The translations under genes were made by a program, and so were the position numbers. Shown one piece after another: positions 1 through 9,203 of a DNA stretch of 64,000 nt. The stretch comes from DASPSM01 sp963800135 (GTDB taxonomy: Bacteria; Planctomycetota; Planctomycetia; Planctomycetales; Planctomycetaceae). Positions within the stretch are counted from its first letter, which is position 1. Each line of letters begins with the position of its first letter. Where the stretch lies: positions 310,001 through 374,000 of the forward strand of contig CAWCZR010000016.1 in assembly GCA_963800135.1 (NCBI GenBank), in the 5' to 3' direction. The notes beneath the pieces were generated by a model. The model did not search any database. It saw only the letters and a list, made by a program, of their open reading frames with translations, and had not been told where the DNA came from.

Positions 1-1
1 C

Positions 2-2161
2 GTCACGATCGAGAGCATTGTGATCACCGCGACGGGTGCTCCCGCGCAGATTGAGCAGGTTGCCGGCGACAGCAGCGTCGTCGCCTTGGCGGTCGACAAC
101 CTCGTCACCAGCAACCCGGCGGGGTCCAACCCGGTTGTTTCGCTGCCGACCGTCACGGGAACGACCGTCAGCGACAACGGCGGCACAGCCACGATTACCA
201 TCTCCCAATCGGCGCTCTCGCAGACTACGACTGCAGTTCAGCTCCTGTTCTCCGGAACCGGCATCAACGCTGCCAATGACTCCCTCCCCCCCAACAGTCT
301 CGGCGGGCCCAATTACATCGTCACCGACGCCAATGGGAACGAGTTGGGCAACGGAGTCGGACCTACCGGATTGCAACTTGACGACACTGTTTTCATCGAC
401 CGGGGGACCCTCAGCACCACCATCACGGTGACGGGCCTCAACAACTTCGTGGTCGCCGGAAATTACACGCTGGTGATTACGCTGGGCTCAGTCGATTTCG
501 CCCATGCGTCGGCGACCGCCAACTCCGACACCGTCACGATCGTCAACACGAACACGCAGCCGGCGGTCACGCTGGGTATCTCGCAAAAGACGTTCACGGC
601 GGGCGGCGAGACAATCGTCACCGCTTCGCTCCCGCCCAACACCACGACCAACGGCCAGGTCGTCGTCAACCTGTCGTTTACCGGAACGGCGACCCCGAAC
701 CTCGACTACAGCGTGACGGGAGGCTTCAATCAGCCCAGTCTCGGGGCGGCCACCGATGTGATCATCATTCCGTTTGGCCAGAACAGCGGCAGCGTGGTGC
801 TCACCGGGCTCAACGATGACTTGAACCGCAGCGAAACGACGGTGGTGGTCGGCATCGCCAGCGTCACCAACGCCGTGGTCGCGGGCACGCCGACGGTCAT
901 GGCCAACTACGTCAATCCGAACGTGCCGGTCACCTTCTCGACTGAGAATGCCGTCACGGCCCAGGGAGGCGTCGCCGCCGTCCAGGTGTTCATGTCTCGT
1001 ACGCTGCCCTTCCAGGTGAGCGTGAATTACACGATCGCGAACGGCACCGCGTTCGAAGGGGCAGAATACTTGTTCCCCGCCGGCGGCTCGCAGGGTACTC
1101 TGGTGTTCGCGCCCGGCACGACCGTGCAGACCATTTATATCGACACCATTCCGCTCGGACCGGGTCTTCCGTCGCTGCCGGCGTCAACCAATTTCAGCGT
1201 CACGCTGAGCGGCGCCTCGCTCGATGTGCCTCCGTCCACTCCGTCCGCCACTCCCCCGGGAGTGGGCGTCACCATTAACCCCAACAGTAGCGTCGCCACC
1301 GTCTCGATTCTCGAAACGAGCGTGGTGAACTCCAATTCGGTCGGAGCGACCCTGCAGCAAGGCAGCAACTCGCCGCCCGATATCGCGGCTGCCGTGGGCA
1401 CTCCGACTCCTCCGAACGGAACGACGCCGCCGATCGACGCCCGCATTGTCATCATGACGAACGACCAGTACACGGTCTACGACTACAACTCGGGCTTCAT
1501 CCTCACGCAAACCACGCTGGATGCTTTCTGGACGACCGCCGGTATTGCGTCTACGAGCCTGACTGGTGACGCGCTCGACCCGCGAATCGTGTTCGATCCG
1601 CTGCTGCAGCGGTTCTTCGCCGTCGCCCTCAACCCGGTCGGCGCGGCCAACAACAACGTCCTGTTTGCCGTCTCGAAGTCGCAAGATCCGCTGGGTGGCT
1701 GGAGCGCCTTCACGCTGCCGGTCGACCCGGTGGCCAAGCTCAACACGGCGACCGCCGTCGCCCTGGGATTCGACGTAAACGGAATCTACATCACCGCCGA
1801 CACGCTCAATACGCAGACGGGCGCCGCCGGGGAAACAGGCTTCTCGATTCCCATCATCGACTTCGCCAACGACGGGGCGGCGACGACCAACTTCACGCAG
1901 TACTTCAACATTCCGTCAGGTGCTGAGCTGCAGCCGGAGACCAATCTGAATCCGTTCGTGTCGCAGCCGGAAAGCCTCCTCTCGGGCGACGCGACCACTC
2001 CCAACGACCTGTTGAGTTTCATCATCGCAGGCGCAGAACCCCAGCGCGGCCATTTCGCCGCCGACCGATATTCCCGTTTCGACGATTACCAACCCGCCCA
2101 ACGCTCAGCAGGAAGGCACGGCCACCACAATCTCGACAGGTCTGGCCGGCTTCTCCGGTAG
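2..2161 (+). CDS. Giant extracellular Calx-beta repeat protein, N-terminal part (5' end outside window)
   Basis: The frame is open to the left window edge, so the true start lies upstream; the GTG at 20 is only the first in-frame start-like codon. The protein is rich in Thr, Ser, Asn and Gly with very little Cys, as in secreted beta-rich surface proteins. Calx-beta-like repeats are visible, for example DYSVTGGF followed by GSVVLTGLNDD, and EGAEYLFPAGG followed by TLVFAPGTTVQTI; these modules are typically Ca2+-binding adhesin units. The frame leaves the family pattern at the C4 run 2039-2042, after which the residues become Arg/His-rich and stop at 2161. One extra C there restores continuity with the downstream frame, so this and the next entry are one gene. 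Role inferred: cell-surface or matrix protein. Confidence 0.75.
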   Translation, partial: VTIESIVITATGAPAQIEQVAGDSSVVALAVDNLVTSNPAGSNPVVSLPTVTGTTVSDNGGTATITISQSALSQTTTAVQLLFSGTGINAANDSLPPNSLGGPNYIVTDANGNELGNGVGPTGLQLDDTVFIDRGTLSTTITVTGLNNFVVAGNYTLVITLGSVDFAHASATANSDTVTIVNTNTQPAVTLGISQKTFTAGGETIVTASLPPNTTTNGQVVVNLSFTGTATPNLDYSVTGGFNQPSLGAATDVIIIPFGQNSGSVVLTGLNDDLNRSETTVVVGIASVTNAVVAGTPTVMANYVNPNVPVTFSTENAVTAQGGVAAVQVFMSRTLPFQVSVNYTIANGTAFEGAEYLFPAGGSQGTLVFAPGTTVQTIYIDTIPLGPGLPSLPASTNFSVTLSGASLDVPPSTPSATPPGVGVTINPNSSVATVSILETSVVNSNSVGATLQQGSNSPPDIAAAVGTPTPPNGTTPPIDARIVIMTNDQYTVYDYNSGFILTQTTLDAFWTTAGIASTSLTGDALDPRIVFDPLLQRFFAVALNPVGAANNNVLFAVSKSQDPLGGWSAFTLPVDPVAKLNTATAVALGFDVNGIYITADTLNTQTGAAGETGFSIPIIDFANDGAATTNFTQYFNIPSGAELQPETNLNPFVSQPESLLSGDATTPNDLLSFIIAGAEPQRGHFAADRYSRFDDYQPAQRSAGRHGHHNLDRSGRLLR

Positions 2162-5100
2162 CATCACGCAAGTCGGAACTGAAATCTGGGCGGTGGAAAC
2201 GGTCGCCGATCCGACCTCGGGCAACTCGGACATTCGCTGGTATGAGCTGAGCGACACCAACGGCACGCTCGCCATCTTGCAGACCAACCTGATCAGCAGC
2301 CCAACAATCAGCTACTACAACGCGTCAATTGCCGCCTCGAGCTCGGTGGGCGACGCGGGCGGGGGGGACCAGATTGTCATCGGCTTCACGGGATCGGGCA
2401 AGAACGAGTTTGCCAGTGCCTACGCCGCGATTGGCGAGACGGTCGGCTCGGGGGCGAACTCGACGACGACGTTCACGGCGCCGGTCCTGCTCGCGGTCGG
2501 AGCCGACAGCTATAACGTGCCCGTCAACGGTGCCAACGCCTGGGGCAGCTATAGCGCCACCGTGTTCGATCCCAACGTCGAACCACTCGGATCCACCGCC
2601 GGTGCGTCTGGCACGGTGACCGGCGCCACCAATGCGTCCCCCATCGTGATTACCACCGGCTCCACCTTCAGGCTCGCGACGGGCGACACGGTCACAATTA
2701 GCGGCGTTGGCGGCAACACCGCCGCCAATGGAACCTTCACCATCACCGTCCTGAGCGCGACCACGTTCCAGCTCAATGGCAGCACGGGAAATGGGACCTA
2801 CACCAGTGGCGGCACCTGGACTTTACCACCGAGAGCCGCCACGTTCTGGACCTTCCAGGAATTTGCCTCGGCGACCAATGTTTGGAGCGTCGAGATGGCC
2901 GAGATCACAGTCGCTCTGCCGCAGGCTACGCTGCCGACGGTCGATCTGAACATCAACCCCTCGGCGATCGGGGAGAACCTTGGCCCAACGGCGACGGTGA
3001 TGGCGATCCTGAGCGCGCCGGCCACCGACGACGTCGAGGTCACGCTCAACTTCGGCGGAACGGCAACCGAGAACGTGCAGTACTCGGCGACCGCCCAGAC
3101 CATCTTTATCCCGGCCGGCTCTATTAGCGGCTCGATCGTCCTCAGCGGCCTGCAAGTCGACACCGAGGGCTTCCCGACGGTCACCATCAGTATTAACCAG
3201 GCCTCGCTGTTTAACGCTACGCCGGGAAACACGACCGCCGTTTCGGCGACGGTCGAAGACATTGATCCCGTGGCGGCGGGCAACATTTCCGGTGAGGTCT
3301 ATAACGACCTCAACTTCTCCGGCACCAAGCAGGCGGGGGATCCGGGCATCGGCAACGTGCTGGTGTTCCTCGACAAGAACGGCACCGGCACGTTCAACGT
3401 GGCGAACGATCCGTTCATCTTCACGAGTGCGGCGGGCGCGGCCCTGGGCGACTACACGTTCTTCGGCCTCGCCAGCGGCGCCGACAACGTCTACCAAGTT
3501 CCGCCGTCATCGTTCAGCCAGACTCAGCCCGCGCCCGGCACCGGATACCTTGGCATTAGTCCGCCGGCCTCCGGCATCAACTTCGGCGACGCTCAGATCA
3601 CCAATCCGAACGCCAGCGTTTCGGTCAACATCCCGCAGATCACTGACGACAAGTCGAGCGGCACGCTGACGATCAAGCTGGCGCAGGGGACCGCTGTCCC
3701 CGTGGCCCTGACGATCCTCGTTGGCGGTTTGGCGCCCTTCACCGATTACACGTTGACTGGGCCGAGTGGCACCGTCACGTTGTCGGCGGCGTCGGACACC
3801 TTCGTCGCGACGATTCCGTCCGGTAAGACGTCCGTCGCGTACACGATCACGGCCAACGCCGACAGCACCAACACCGACGAAACGATCACCTTCCGGGTGG
3901 TCAACGTCTCCAACGCCACGCTGACCGGTGCTTCACAGGTCGAGACGTCGATCGTGACCGCTTCGGGATCGCCGGCGCTCGTCATCGACAGCCCGACGCA
4001 GCTTTCCAGCACCGGTTTGACGCCGGGCTTCTCGTTCGGTTCGCCGACGCTGACCTTCCAGGCCGGCGACCAGCCCGACTACATGATCGAGGCCGACCTG
4101 AGCGGCAACGGCGTGCCGGACCTGGTCGTGGCGAACTCGCAAGCCAGCTCGATCACGGTGATTCTCAATCCCGCGAGCGCCAGCCCCACGGTCAAAACGT
4201 ACAGCGTCGGCCCAAATCCGACCGGCATCGTGGCGGCCGACTTCAACAACGACGGTGCTTTGGACCTGGCTGTCTCCACGTCGACCGGCGTCACCATTCT
4301 CGAGAATAACGGCTACGGTGGGTTTACCTCGACCGGTTCCTACGCGGCCGGCAGCGCCCCGTCGGCCGTGACAGCGGGTGACTTCAACGGCAACGGGTTG
4401 ATGGACATCGCGGTTGCCAACGCCAACTCGAACAACGTTTCGATCCTGTATGGCAACGGCAACATGACCTTCAAGGCCGCCGTCAACATCGCCGTCGGCT
4501 CCAGCCCGACCGATATCAAGGCGGCCAACCTGGCCAACAACGGCATCACCGATCTGGTTGTGGCCAACAACGGCTCGGCCAACCCCGGTGTGACGGTGCT
4601 GCTGAATAACGGCAGCGGCATGTTCACGGCGACCACTTACACCGCCGGCGTGCAGCCGCACTCGCTCGCGATTGCGGACTTCACCGGCAACGGCGACCTC
4701 GACATCGCGGTCACCAACGTCGGTAATGCTCCGGATGAGCCGGGCAACATCAACACGGTGACGGTGCTGATGGGTAACGGCAAGGGCCAGTTCACCTCGG
4801 TGCCGCTGCCGCTCGCCGGTCAGCCGCTACCCGCGGGAACGTACGCGGCCGGCCCGTCGGTCTTCAGCATCGCCGCGGGCGACGTCAACGGCGACGGCCT
4901 GCCGGACCTCATCGTCGGCAACAACGGCGTCGGCAACAACTCGATCAGCATCCTGACGAACAACGGCAACGGCACGTTCGCCGCCCCGCAGACGGTTTCG
5001 GCCGGCAGCGGCAACCTGGTCGAGTCGGTCGTCGCGGGCGACTTCTACGGCAACGGAGCCGTCGACATCGCCTCGGCCAACTCGTTCGGCACGGCCGGCG

Positions 5101-5738
5101 TCAACGGCGTGACGATCTTCCAGAACACCGAAGTTCCGGCCACGCTGATCTTCCACGTCTACTTGAGCCACCCGGCCACCACGGCCGTCACCGTGAACTA
5201 CGCGACGCAGAACGGAACGGCCAAAGCCTACACCGACTACACGCCGGTCAGCGGCACGCTCCGCTTCTCCCCGGGGACCACGGTTGAAACGGTCGCCGTC
5301 CCCATCCTGCCGGGAGCGGGCAACAACGTCTCGGTGATTCTGCAGCTCTCGGGTGCCACCTCCAACGCTCCGATCCAGATCGGCACGGGCGTCGGCACCA
5401 TCAATCCGCTGGCCCCGGCCGCCAGCTCGGCGACCGCGTCGGTCGGCAGCGGCAACCTGGTCGTCAACGATGCGACGCAGCACGACTCGCTGCAGTTCGT
5501 GCAGCTCTCGTTGGGAACGGTGGAAGTCCTCGTCAACGGCGAGGAGCTCGGCATCTACACCGGCGTGACCGGCCAGGTCCAACTGACGACGCCGCAAGGC
5601 CTCGACAACGTCTACGTCGACGAAGAGATCACGGAGGCCGGCACGCTCACCAACTCGGGTGTGTTGGTCAACAGCAGCTTCGGAGACTTTATGTTCGCCG
5701 AACTCGTCAACGGCAAGAACTGGCTGCTGCAAGCCTGA
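2043..5738 (+). CDS. Giant extracellular protein, C-terminal part: Calx-beta, SdrD-B-like and FG-GAP repeats
   Basis: Continuation of the preceding entry in the next frame; the first in-frame ATG is at 2193 but translation probably runs straight through from about 2040. Counting from 2193: a Calx-beta unit at about residues 240-345, an SdrD-B-like module at about 360-470 (GEVYNDLNFSGTKQAGDPGI, then DKNGTGTF), another Calx-beta unit near 475-580, and at least six FG-GAP/VCBS repeats at about 620-990 with Ca-loop motifs such as DFNNDGALDLAV, DFNGNGLMDIAV and DVNGDGLPDLIV. A last Calx-beta unit lies near 1000-1090 (YTDYTPVSGTLRFSPGTT), followed by a short beta-rich tail. No transmembrane anchor or LPXTG is seen. 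The stop is followed by a strong terminator. Function is inferred as surface adhesion or matrix formation. Confidence 0.8.
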   Translation, partial: SAAISPPTDIPVSTITNPPNAQQEGTATTISTGLAGFSGSITQVGTEIWAVETVADPTSGNSDIRWYELSDTNGTLAILQTNLISSPTISYYNASIAASSSVGDAGGGDQIVIGFTGSGKNEFASAYAAIGETVGSGANSTTTFTAPVLLAVGADSYNVPVNGANAWGSYSATVFDPNVEPLGSTAGASGTVTGATNASPIVITTGSTFRLATGDTVTISGVGGNTAANGTFTITVLSATTFQLNGSTGNGTYTSGGTWTLPPRAATFWTFQEFASATNVWSVEMAEITVALPQATLPTVDLNINPSAIGENLGPTATVMAILSAPATDDVEVTLNFGGTATENVQYSATAQTIFIPAGSISGSIVLSGLQVDTEGFPTVTISINQASLFNATPGNTTAVSATVEDIDPVAAGNISGEVYNDLNFSGTKQAGDPGIGNVLVFLDKNGTGTFNVANDPFIFTSAAGAALGDYTFFGLASGADNVYQVPPSSFSQTQPAPGTGYLGISPPASGINFGDAQITNPNASVSVNIPQITDDKSSGTLTIKLAQGTAVPVALTILVGGLAPFTDYTLTGPSGTVTLSAASDTFVATIPSGKTSVAYTITANADSTNTDETITFRVVNVSNATLTGASQVETSIVTASGSPALVIDSPTQLSSTGLTPGFSFGSPTLTFQAGDQPDYMIEADLSGNGVPDLVVANSQASSITVILNPASASPTVKTYSVGPNPTGIVAADFNNDGALDLAVSTSTGVTILENNGYGGFTSTGSYAAGSAPSAVTAGDFNGNGLMDIAVANANSNNVSILYGNGNMTFKAAVNIAVGSSPTDIKAANLANNGITDLVVANNGSANPGVTVLLNNGSGMFTATTYTAGVQPHSLAIADFTGNGDLDIAVTNVGNAPDEPGNINTVTVLMGNGKGQFTSVPLPLAGQPLPAGTYAAGPSVFSIAAGDVNGDGLPDLIVGNNGVGNNSISILTNNGNGTFAAPQTVSAGSGNLVESVVAGDFYGNGAVDIASANSFGTAGVNGVTIFQNTEVPATLIFHVYLSHPATTAVTVNYATQNGTAKAYTDYTPVSGTLRFSPGTTVETVAVPILPGAGNNVSVILQLSGATSNAPIQIGTGVGTINPLAPAASSATASVGSGNLVVNDATQHDSLQFVQLSLGTVEVLVNGEELGIYTGVTGQVQLTTPQGLDNVYVDEEITEAGTLTNSGVLVNSSFGDFMFAELVNGKNWLLQA

Positions 5739-5758
5739 GCCAGCTCGACCAAAAACTC

Positions 5759-5797
5759 AAGCGGCCTGCCGCGTCAACGGCAGGCCGCTTGTTTGTT
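5759..5797 (+). terminator. Rho-independent terminator after the giant surface-protein gene
   Basis: A perfect 13-bp inverted repeat (5759-5771 with 5778-5790, 6-nt loop CGTCAA) is followed by a T-rich stretch (TTGTTTGTT). It lies 20 bp after the stop at 5738. The left flank is A-rich, so it may also work for the convergent minus-strand gene that stops at 5871. Confidence 0.8.
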
Positions 5798-5870
5798 ACC
5801 CGTCGAACGTCACACCGCGCGTGACTCGCATGGCGGGTGACGGCTTGGGTCGACCGTCAACGCCAACGGC

Positions 5871-6182
5871 TTACCGCCAGTGGCGGCGGTAGTAGTACGG
5901 ACGCCCGTAGCGCCCGTAAACCGCTACCCCCGGATTGACGACGACCGGCGCAGGCGCGACGTAAGCGGCCGGCGGCGCATAGTACCCTGGCCCGCCATAG
6001 TAGCCCGGCGGCGCGTAGTAGTACGGAGCTGGGGCCGGGTACACCGGGGCGGGCCCGTAAACCGGGCCGACAGGCACGGTCACTCCCACGCCAACTCCCA
6101 CCCCCGCTTGAGCCGTCGATGGCTGGGTCGCCACCGCCAGGCCCACCAACGAAACACATCCTAACGACAACAAGGTCTTCAT
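5871..6182 (-). CDS. Small exported Gly/Pro/Tyr-rich protein
   Basis: A 103-residue protein with a clear Sec signal peptide (MKTLLSLGCVSLVGLAVA, cleavage expected near TAQA at residues 23-26). The mature part is low complexity: GVGVGVGV, then Pro-Ala-Tyr repeats (YAPPGYYGGPGYYAPP), ending in an Arg/Tyr-rich tail YGRYGRPYYYRRHWR. Such short YGGP-type exported proteins are common in planctomycete genomes and have no assigned function. The upstream sequence on the minus strand contains AGGGCAGGAC, a possible ribosome binding site. It is monocistronic by appearance and converges on the giant surface-protein gene. Confidence 0.75.
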   Translation of the reverse strand: MKTLLSLGCVSLVGLAVATQPSTAQAGVGVGVGVTVPVGPVYGPAPVYPAPAPYYYAPPGYYGGPGYYAPPAAYVAPAPVVVNPGVAVYGRYGRPYYYRRHWR

Positions 6183-6409
6183 TGTCCTGCCCTTTCCTCA
6201 GTGAAGAGCCTGCGAGAAAAATTCCGCTCCTCACTTGTGATTATACCTCTGATCTCGAAGCCGGCTCGAGATGGGAAAGGTCGACCGTGAAGGATCGCGC
6301 GGAGACTCGAGGGGACGCGCGACTTCTAGAGTCTGCGCAAAGAAAGGCAGGCCCCGGTCTTCAGGTAGATCGGGACCTGTCGGAAAAGTTCGCCAAAAAG
6401 GGGTCGTCG

Positions 6410-7621
6410 CTATGCAGCTTGTTCGGCCGCCCACTGCGCGAGGACCTCGGCATTCATTGCCGTGAGATCTTCGCTCCACTCGAAGTCGCGCGTCACCATT
6501 TCGCGGGTGCCAATGCCGTTGCGATAGGCGGCTGCGACCACGCCCGCAGTGAGCACGGGACCCATCAGACGCGGCAGCGGATCGGACCAGAGAAACTCGT
6601 TCGCGGAGCGCCCCCCGAAGAAATGGCGGCACCACTCGCCAACGCCGGGGAAGCTCTTCGTATGTCGAAACAGCGTGCAGAAGAGCCAGAAGCGGAACGT
6701 GTACGAGCGTCCGCGGACGGCCTCAATGGGGGCGATCTGCGAATCGAAGTAGGCGGACGCGAAGCGGGGGTCGTCTTTGAGCAGGTACATGCCGCCGGTC
6801 AGCCGCGGATTGCACTCAATCGCCGCGATCCGTCCGGACGCATCTTCAATGAAGTCGAAGCCCACCTGCCCCGTGTACTTGACGGCTTCGATGAACGTGC
6901 GGACCCACTGCCACACCGCCGGCTGCTCGACGCGACGGTAAACCACGGTCGGGCCGAAGTCGTGGCAGAAATCGGTGGCGTAGGTGGCATGCGCGGTGAT
7001 TCGACCCTGATGGGCGATCGTGAACGTCGCGTAAGGCCGTCCCGGTAGATACTCCTGCGCGATCCAGGGCCGGTTGGCGGTCGGCTCGACGCCGTCGAGC
7101 GCCTCGATCCCCTGCGGACGCACGACCGTCTGCGCGGCAAACCGCGAATAGATGGGCTTATAGACCGTGCGGCTGCCTTCGCGCTGGCCGAACACGCGCA
7201 AGAGCTCGTCACGGCTGGCGATTCGCGTCGTCGCGGGAGCGGACAAGCCCAGCTCGCGCGCCTTTTCGATGAAGAGCCACTTGTCATGCAGCCCGATCAG
7301 CGTATCGAAGTTGGGTGCAAAGAGCGCTGGCCCGTCCGGGCGGGCGGCCTTCGCCTGGGCCAGATAAAACACTTCCTCGTAAATGGGCACGATCAGGTCG
7401 ACCGAGTGCCGGTCGGAAATCTCCCACACCGCGTCGAGCCACTCCGAAGTCTGACGGGCGGGCGACGGCACGTGAAAATAACGCGAAACAGCCGACGAAT
7501 ACCGGCACAAGGTGTGTGGCCACGCGTCGGCGACAAGCACCCGATACCCTTCCGCCTGAAATCGCCGCGCCAAGGCCAGCGCATAAGTTCCGCGACCTGC
7601 CGTCAACAACAACGTGCGCAT
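6410..7621 (-). CDS. ATP-grasp domain protein (carboxylate-amine/thiol ligase type)
   Basis: A 403-residue protein. The N-terminal pre-ATP-grasp Rossmann-like region starts MRTLLLTAGRGTYALALAR (residues 1-20). The central ATP-grasp region runs about 110-310, with the metal-binding signature AAIECNPRLTGG (E and N coordinate Mg2+) near residues 269-280. A C-terminal region of about 90 residues is family-specific. ATP-grasp enzymes join a carboxylate to an amine or thiol through an acyl-phosphate; the substrate cannot be read from sequence. The next gene upstream on the same strand, after about 290 bp, is a ketosynthase, so a role in modifying a fatty or polyketide-like acid is possible but not shown. 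The start ATG at 7621 is chosen because the Rossmann strand begins right there. Confidence 0.85.
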   Translation of the reverse strand: MRTLLLTAGRGTYALALARRFQAEGYRVLVADAWPHTLCRYSSAVSRYFHVPSPARQTSEWLDAVWEISDRHSVDLIVPIYEEVFYLAQAKAARPDGPALFAPNFDTLIGLHDKWLFIEKARELGLSAPATTRIASRDELLRVFGQREGSRTVYKPIYSRFAAQTVVRPQGIEALDGVEPTANRPWIAQEYLPGRPYATFTIAHQGRITAHATYATDFCHDFGPTVVYRRVEQPAVWQWVRTFIEAVKYTGQVGFDFIEDASGRIAAIECNPRLTGGMYLLKDDPRFASAYFDSQIAPIEAVRGRSYTFRFWLFCTLFRHTKSFPGVGEWCRHFFGGRSANEFLWSDPLPRLMGPVLTAGVVAAAYRNGIGTREMVTRDFEWSEDLTAMNAEVLAQWAAEQAA

Positions 7622-7669
7622 AACGGGCCCCAGTGCGAGTGAATCGGGATGGGAATCGGAGAGCGATTC

Positions 7670-7845
7670 TCAAAGAGAGTCCGGCAGACCAGAGTTTTCG
7701 GTCTGCGGAGGGGCGACGGATGAAGGGGACGGCCGCCCGTATAAGAACCGCGATCTTCCGAAACCAGCGTTCCCGCAGAAAGGGCACCGCGATCCGTAAG
7801 AGCCCGCAGGCAGGCAGCCTTGCCGCAGATACGGCAGCGACTCAC
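7670..7845 (-). CDS. Possible small zinc-ribbon protein, broken by a frameshift
   Basis: On the minus strand two CxxC knuckles lie in two different frames about 15 codons apart: CRICGK (frame starting GTG 7845) and RCPFCGNAGFGRS (frame ending TGA at 7670-7672). If joined by a one-base shift around 7795-7815 they would form a four-Cys zinc ribbon of about 55 residues. No good Shine-Dalgarno is seen. This sits between the ketosynthase and ATP-grasp genes. Given how many other genes here are broken by indels, a real small gene is plausible, but the evidence is only the Cys pattern. Confidence 0.25.
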
Positions 7846-7910
7846 TGGAATCGGAGGAGACTGAAGCGTGGGCGAGATAGACCGGGCGAATTGTCTCGCG
7901 CGCGAAAGAG

Positions 7911-9203
7911 CTAAACAGCGCGGATAATCGCGGCAGCGCTCTGACCCATCGCCGTGCGATTGACGGTCAGGGCCGTCTTCTTTCGCAGGTCGAGCGGCTC
8001 GCGGTGGACGACCCGCAGGCGGAACCGCGGATCGGGAGTCTCGTAATTGAGCGTCATCGGCAGCGAGCCGTGCTCGAGCGCCAGCAGGCTGCCCGCCAGC
8101 TCGACCGCGCCCGAACCCGCGTCGAAGTGGCCGAAATAGCTCTTGAGAGCCGTCACGGGAATGGATTCGGCCTCGTCGTCGAAGGCCCGGCGGAAGGCGC
8201 AGGCCTCGACCAGATCGTCCCGCTGCGTGCTCTTTCCGTGGGCATTAATGTGCCCCAAGTCCGAGGGCCGCAACGACGCCTGCCGCAGGCTGGAGCGAAT
8301 GGCGCGGACCAGTCCCGTGCCTCCGTTGCCGTTCGAGGAGCCCGTGCCGTCGCAGCCGGCCGCGACTCCCAGCACCTCGGCGTAAATTCGGGCTCCGCGA
8401 CGTACGGCATGGCTGTACCGCTCGACGACGAACGCCGCGCCCCCTTCGCCCACGATCGTGCCGTCACGGTCGAAGTCGAAGGGGCGGCACGCACGGAGCG
8501 GATCGTCGACCCGCCGTGAGAGTCCGTCAAACAGGCTGAGCTTGGCAATGTCGACCGGATGCACGTTGGAGCTGGAGGCGCCGACGATCATGCAGTCGGC
8601 CGCGCCGCGGTCGATCACGTTGACCGCTTCGGCCAGCGCCAAGAGCGCCGACGACTCGCGGCACGTGATGGTGTTGTTGGGCCCCCGCGCGTCGAATTCG
8701 ATCGAAACGTGGCAGGCGGCCATGTTGGGCAACTGCCGCAGGAACCAGAGCGGGCAGATTTCGCCCATCGCTTGTTCGTTGAATCGATCGTAGGCGAAGG
8801 CGCCCTTTTCGTCGCTGGAGGCGGTCACCGCGTCGGTGAGTTCCTGCGGCGTCGTGGAAATGCGGCCAGCCCCGAAGGAGACGCCCAATCGGTCCGGTTC
8901 GACCGAGCCCCGCACCAGCGCCGCGTCGTCCATCGCCAAGGTCGAGGCGGCGACGCCCAGCTGGATGTCGCGGGACATGACCTTGATCAACTTTTTATTG
9001 GCAATGTAGTCTTCGGGCGTGAAATCGTGGATTTGGGCGGCTAGGCGCGTGGGCAGTTGGTCGCTGCGAAAAGCGCGCAGATAGCCGATTCCGGATCGGC
9101 CCTGCATCAAGCTTTTCCAGAACGCATCTTTGCCGATGCCGATCGGGGAAACGACCCCGACACCGGTGATGACAATCCTGGTTGGAATGTCCCCAGCCTT
9201 CAT
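7911..9203 (-). CDS. Beta-ketoacyl-ACP synthase, FabF (KAS II)-like
   Basis: A 430-residue condensing enzyme. The N-terminus MKAGDIPTRIVITGVGVVSPIG fixes the start at 9203; a longer frame to 9263 exists but adds Arg-rich non-family sequence. The thiolase-fold triad can be seen: nucleophile Cys in NTITCRESSALLAL (about residue 180), His in INAHGKSTQRDD (about 315), and His in ALKSYFGHFDAGSGAVELAG (about 352). The residues after the Cys (RESS) differ from the usual A-C-A/S context of housekeeping FabF, so this may belong to a secondary ketosynthase group. It catalyses decarboxylative Claisen condensation of acyl with malonyl-ACP. No ACP, KR or AT gene is adjacent; an ATP-grasp gene follows. Confidence 0.88.
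   Translation of the reverse strand: MKAGDIPTRIVITGVGVVSPIGIGKDAFWKSLMQGRSGIGYLRAFRSDQLPTRLAAQIHDFTPEDYIANKKLIKVMSRDIQLGVAASTLAMDDAALVRGSVEPDRLGVSFGAGRISTTPQELTDAVTASSDEKGAFAYDRFNEQAMGEICPLWFLRQLPNMAACHVSIEFDARGPNNTITCRESSALLALAEAVNVIDRGAADCMIVGASSSNVHPVDIAKLSLFDGLSRRVDDPLRACRPFDFDRDGTIVGEGGAAFVVERYSHAVRRGARIYAEVLGVAAGCDGTGSSNGNGGTGLVRAIRSSLRQASLRPSDLGHINAHGKSTQRDDLVEACAFRRAFDDEAESIPVTALKSYFGHFDAGSGAVELAGSLLALEHGSLPMTLNYETPDPRFRLRVVHREPLDLRKKTALTVNRTAMGQSAAAIIRAV

Noticed and set aside
7911..9203. OleA, as partner of oleC/oleD
   Set aside because: The sequence is FabF (KAS II)-like with Cys-His-His, not the KAS III-like Cys-His-Asn OleA, and lies about 49 kb away.
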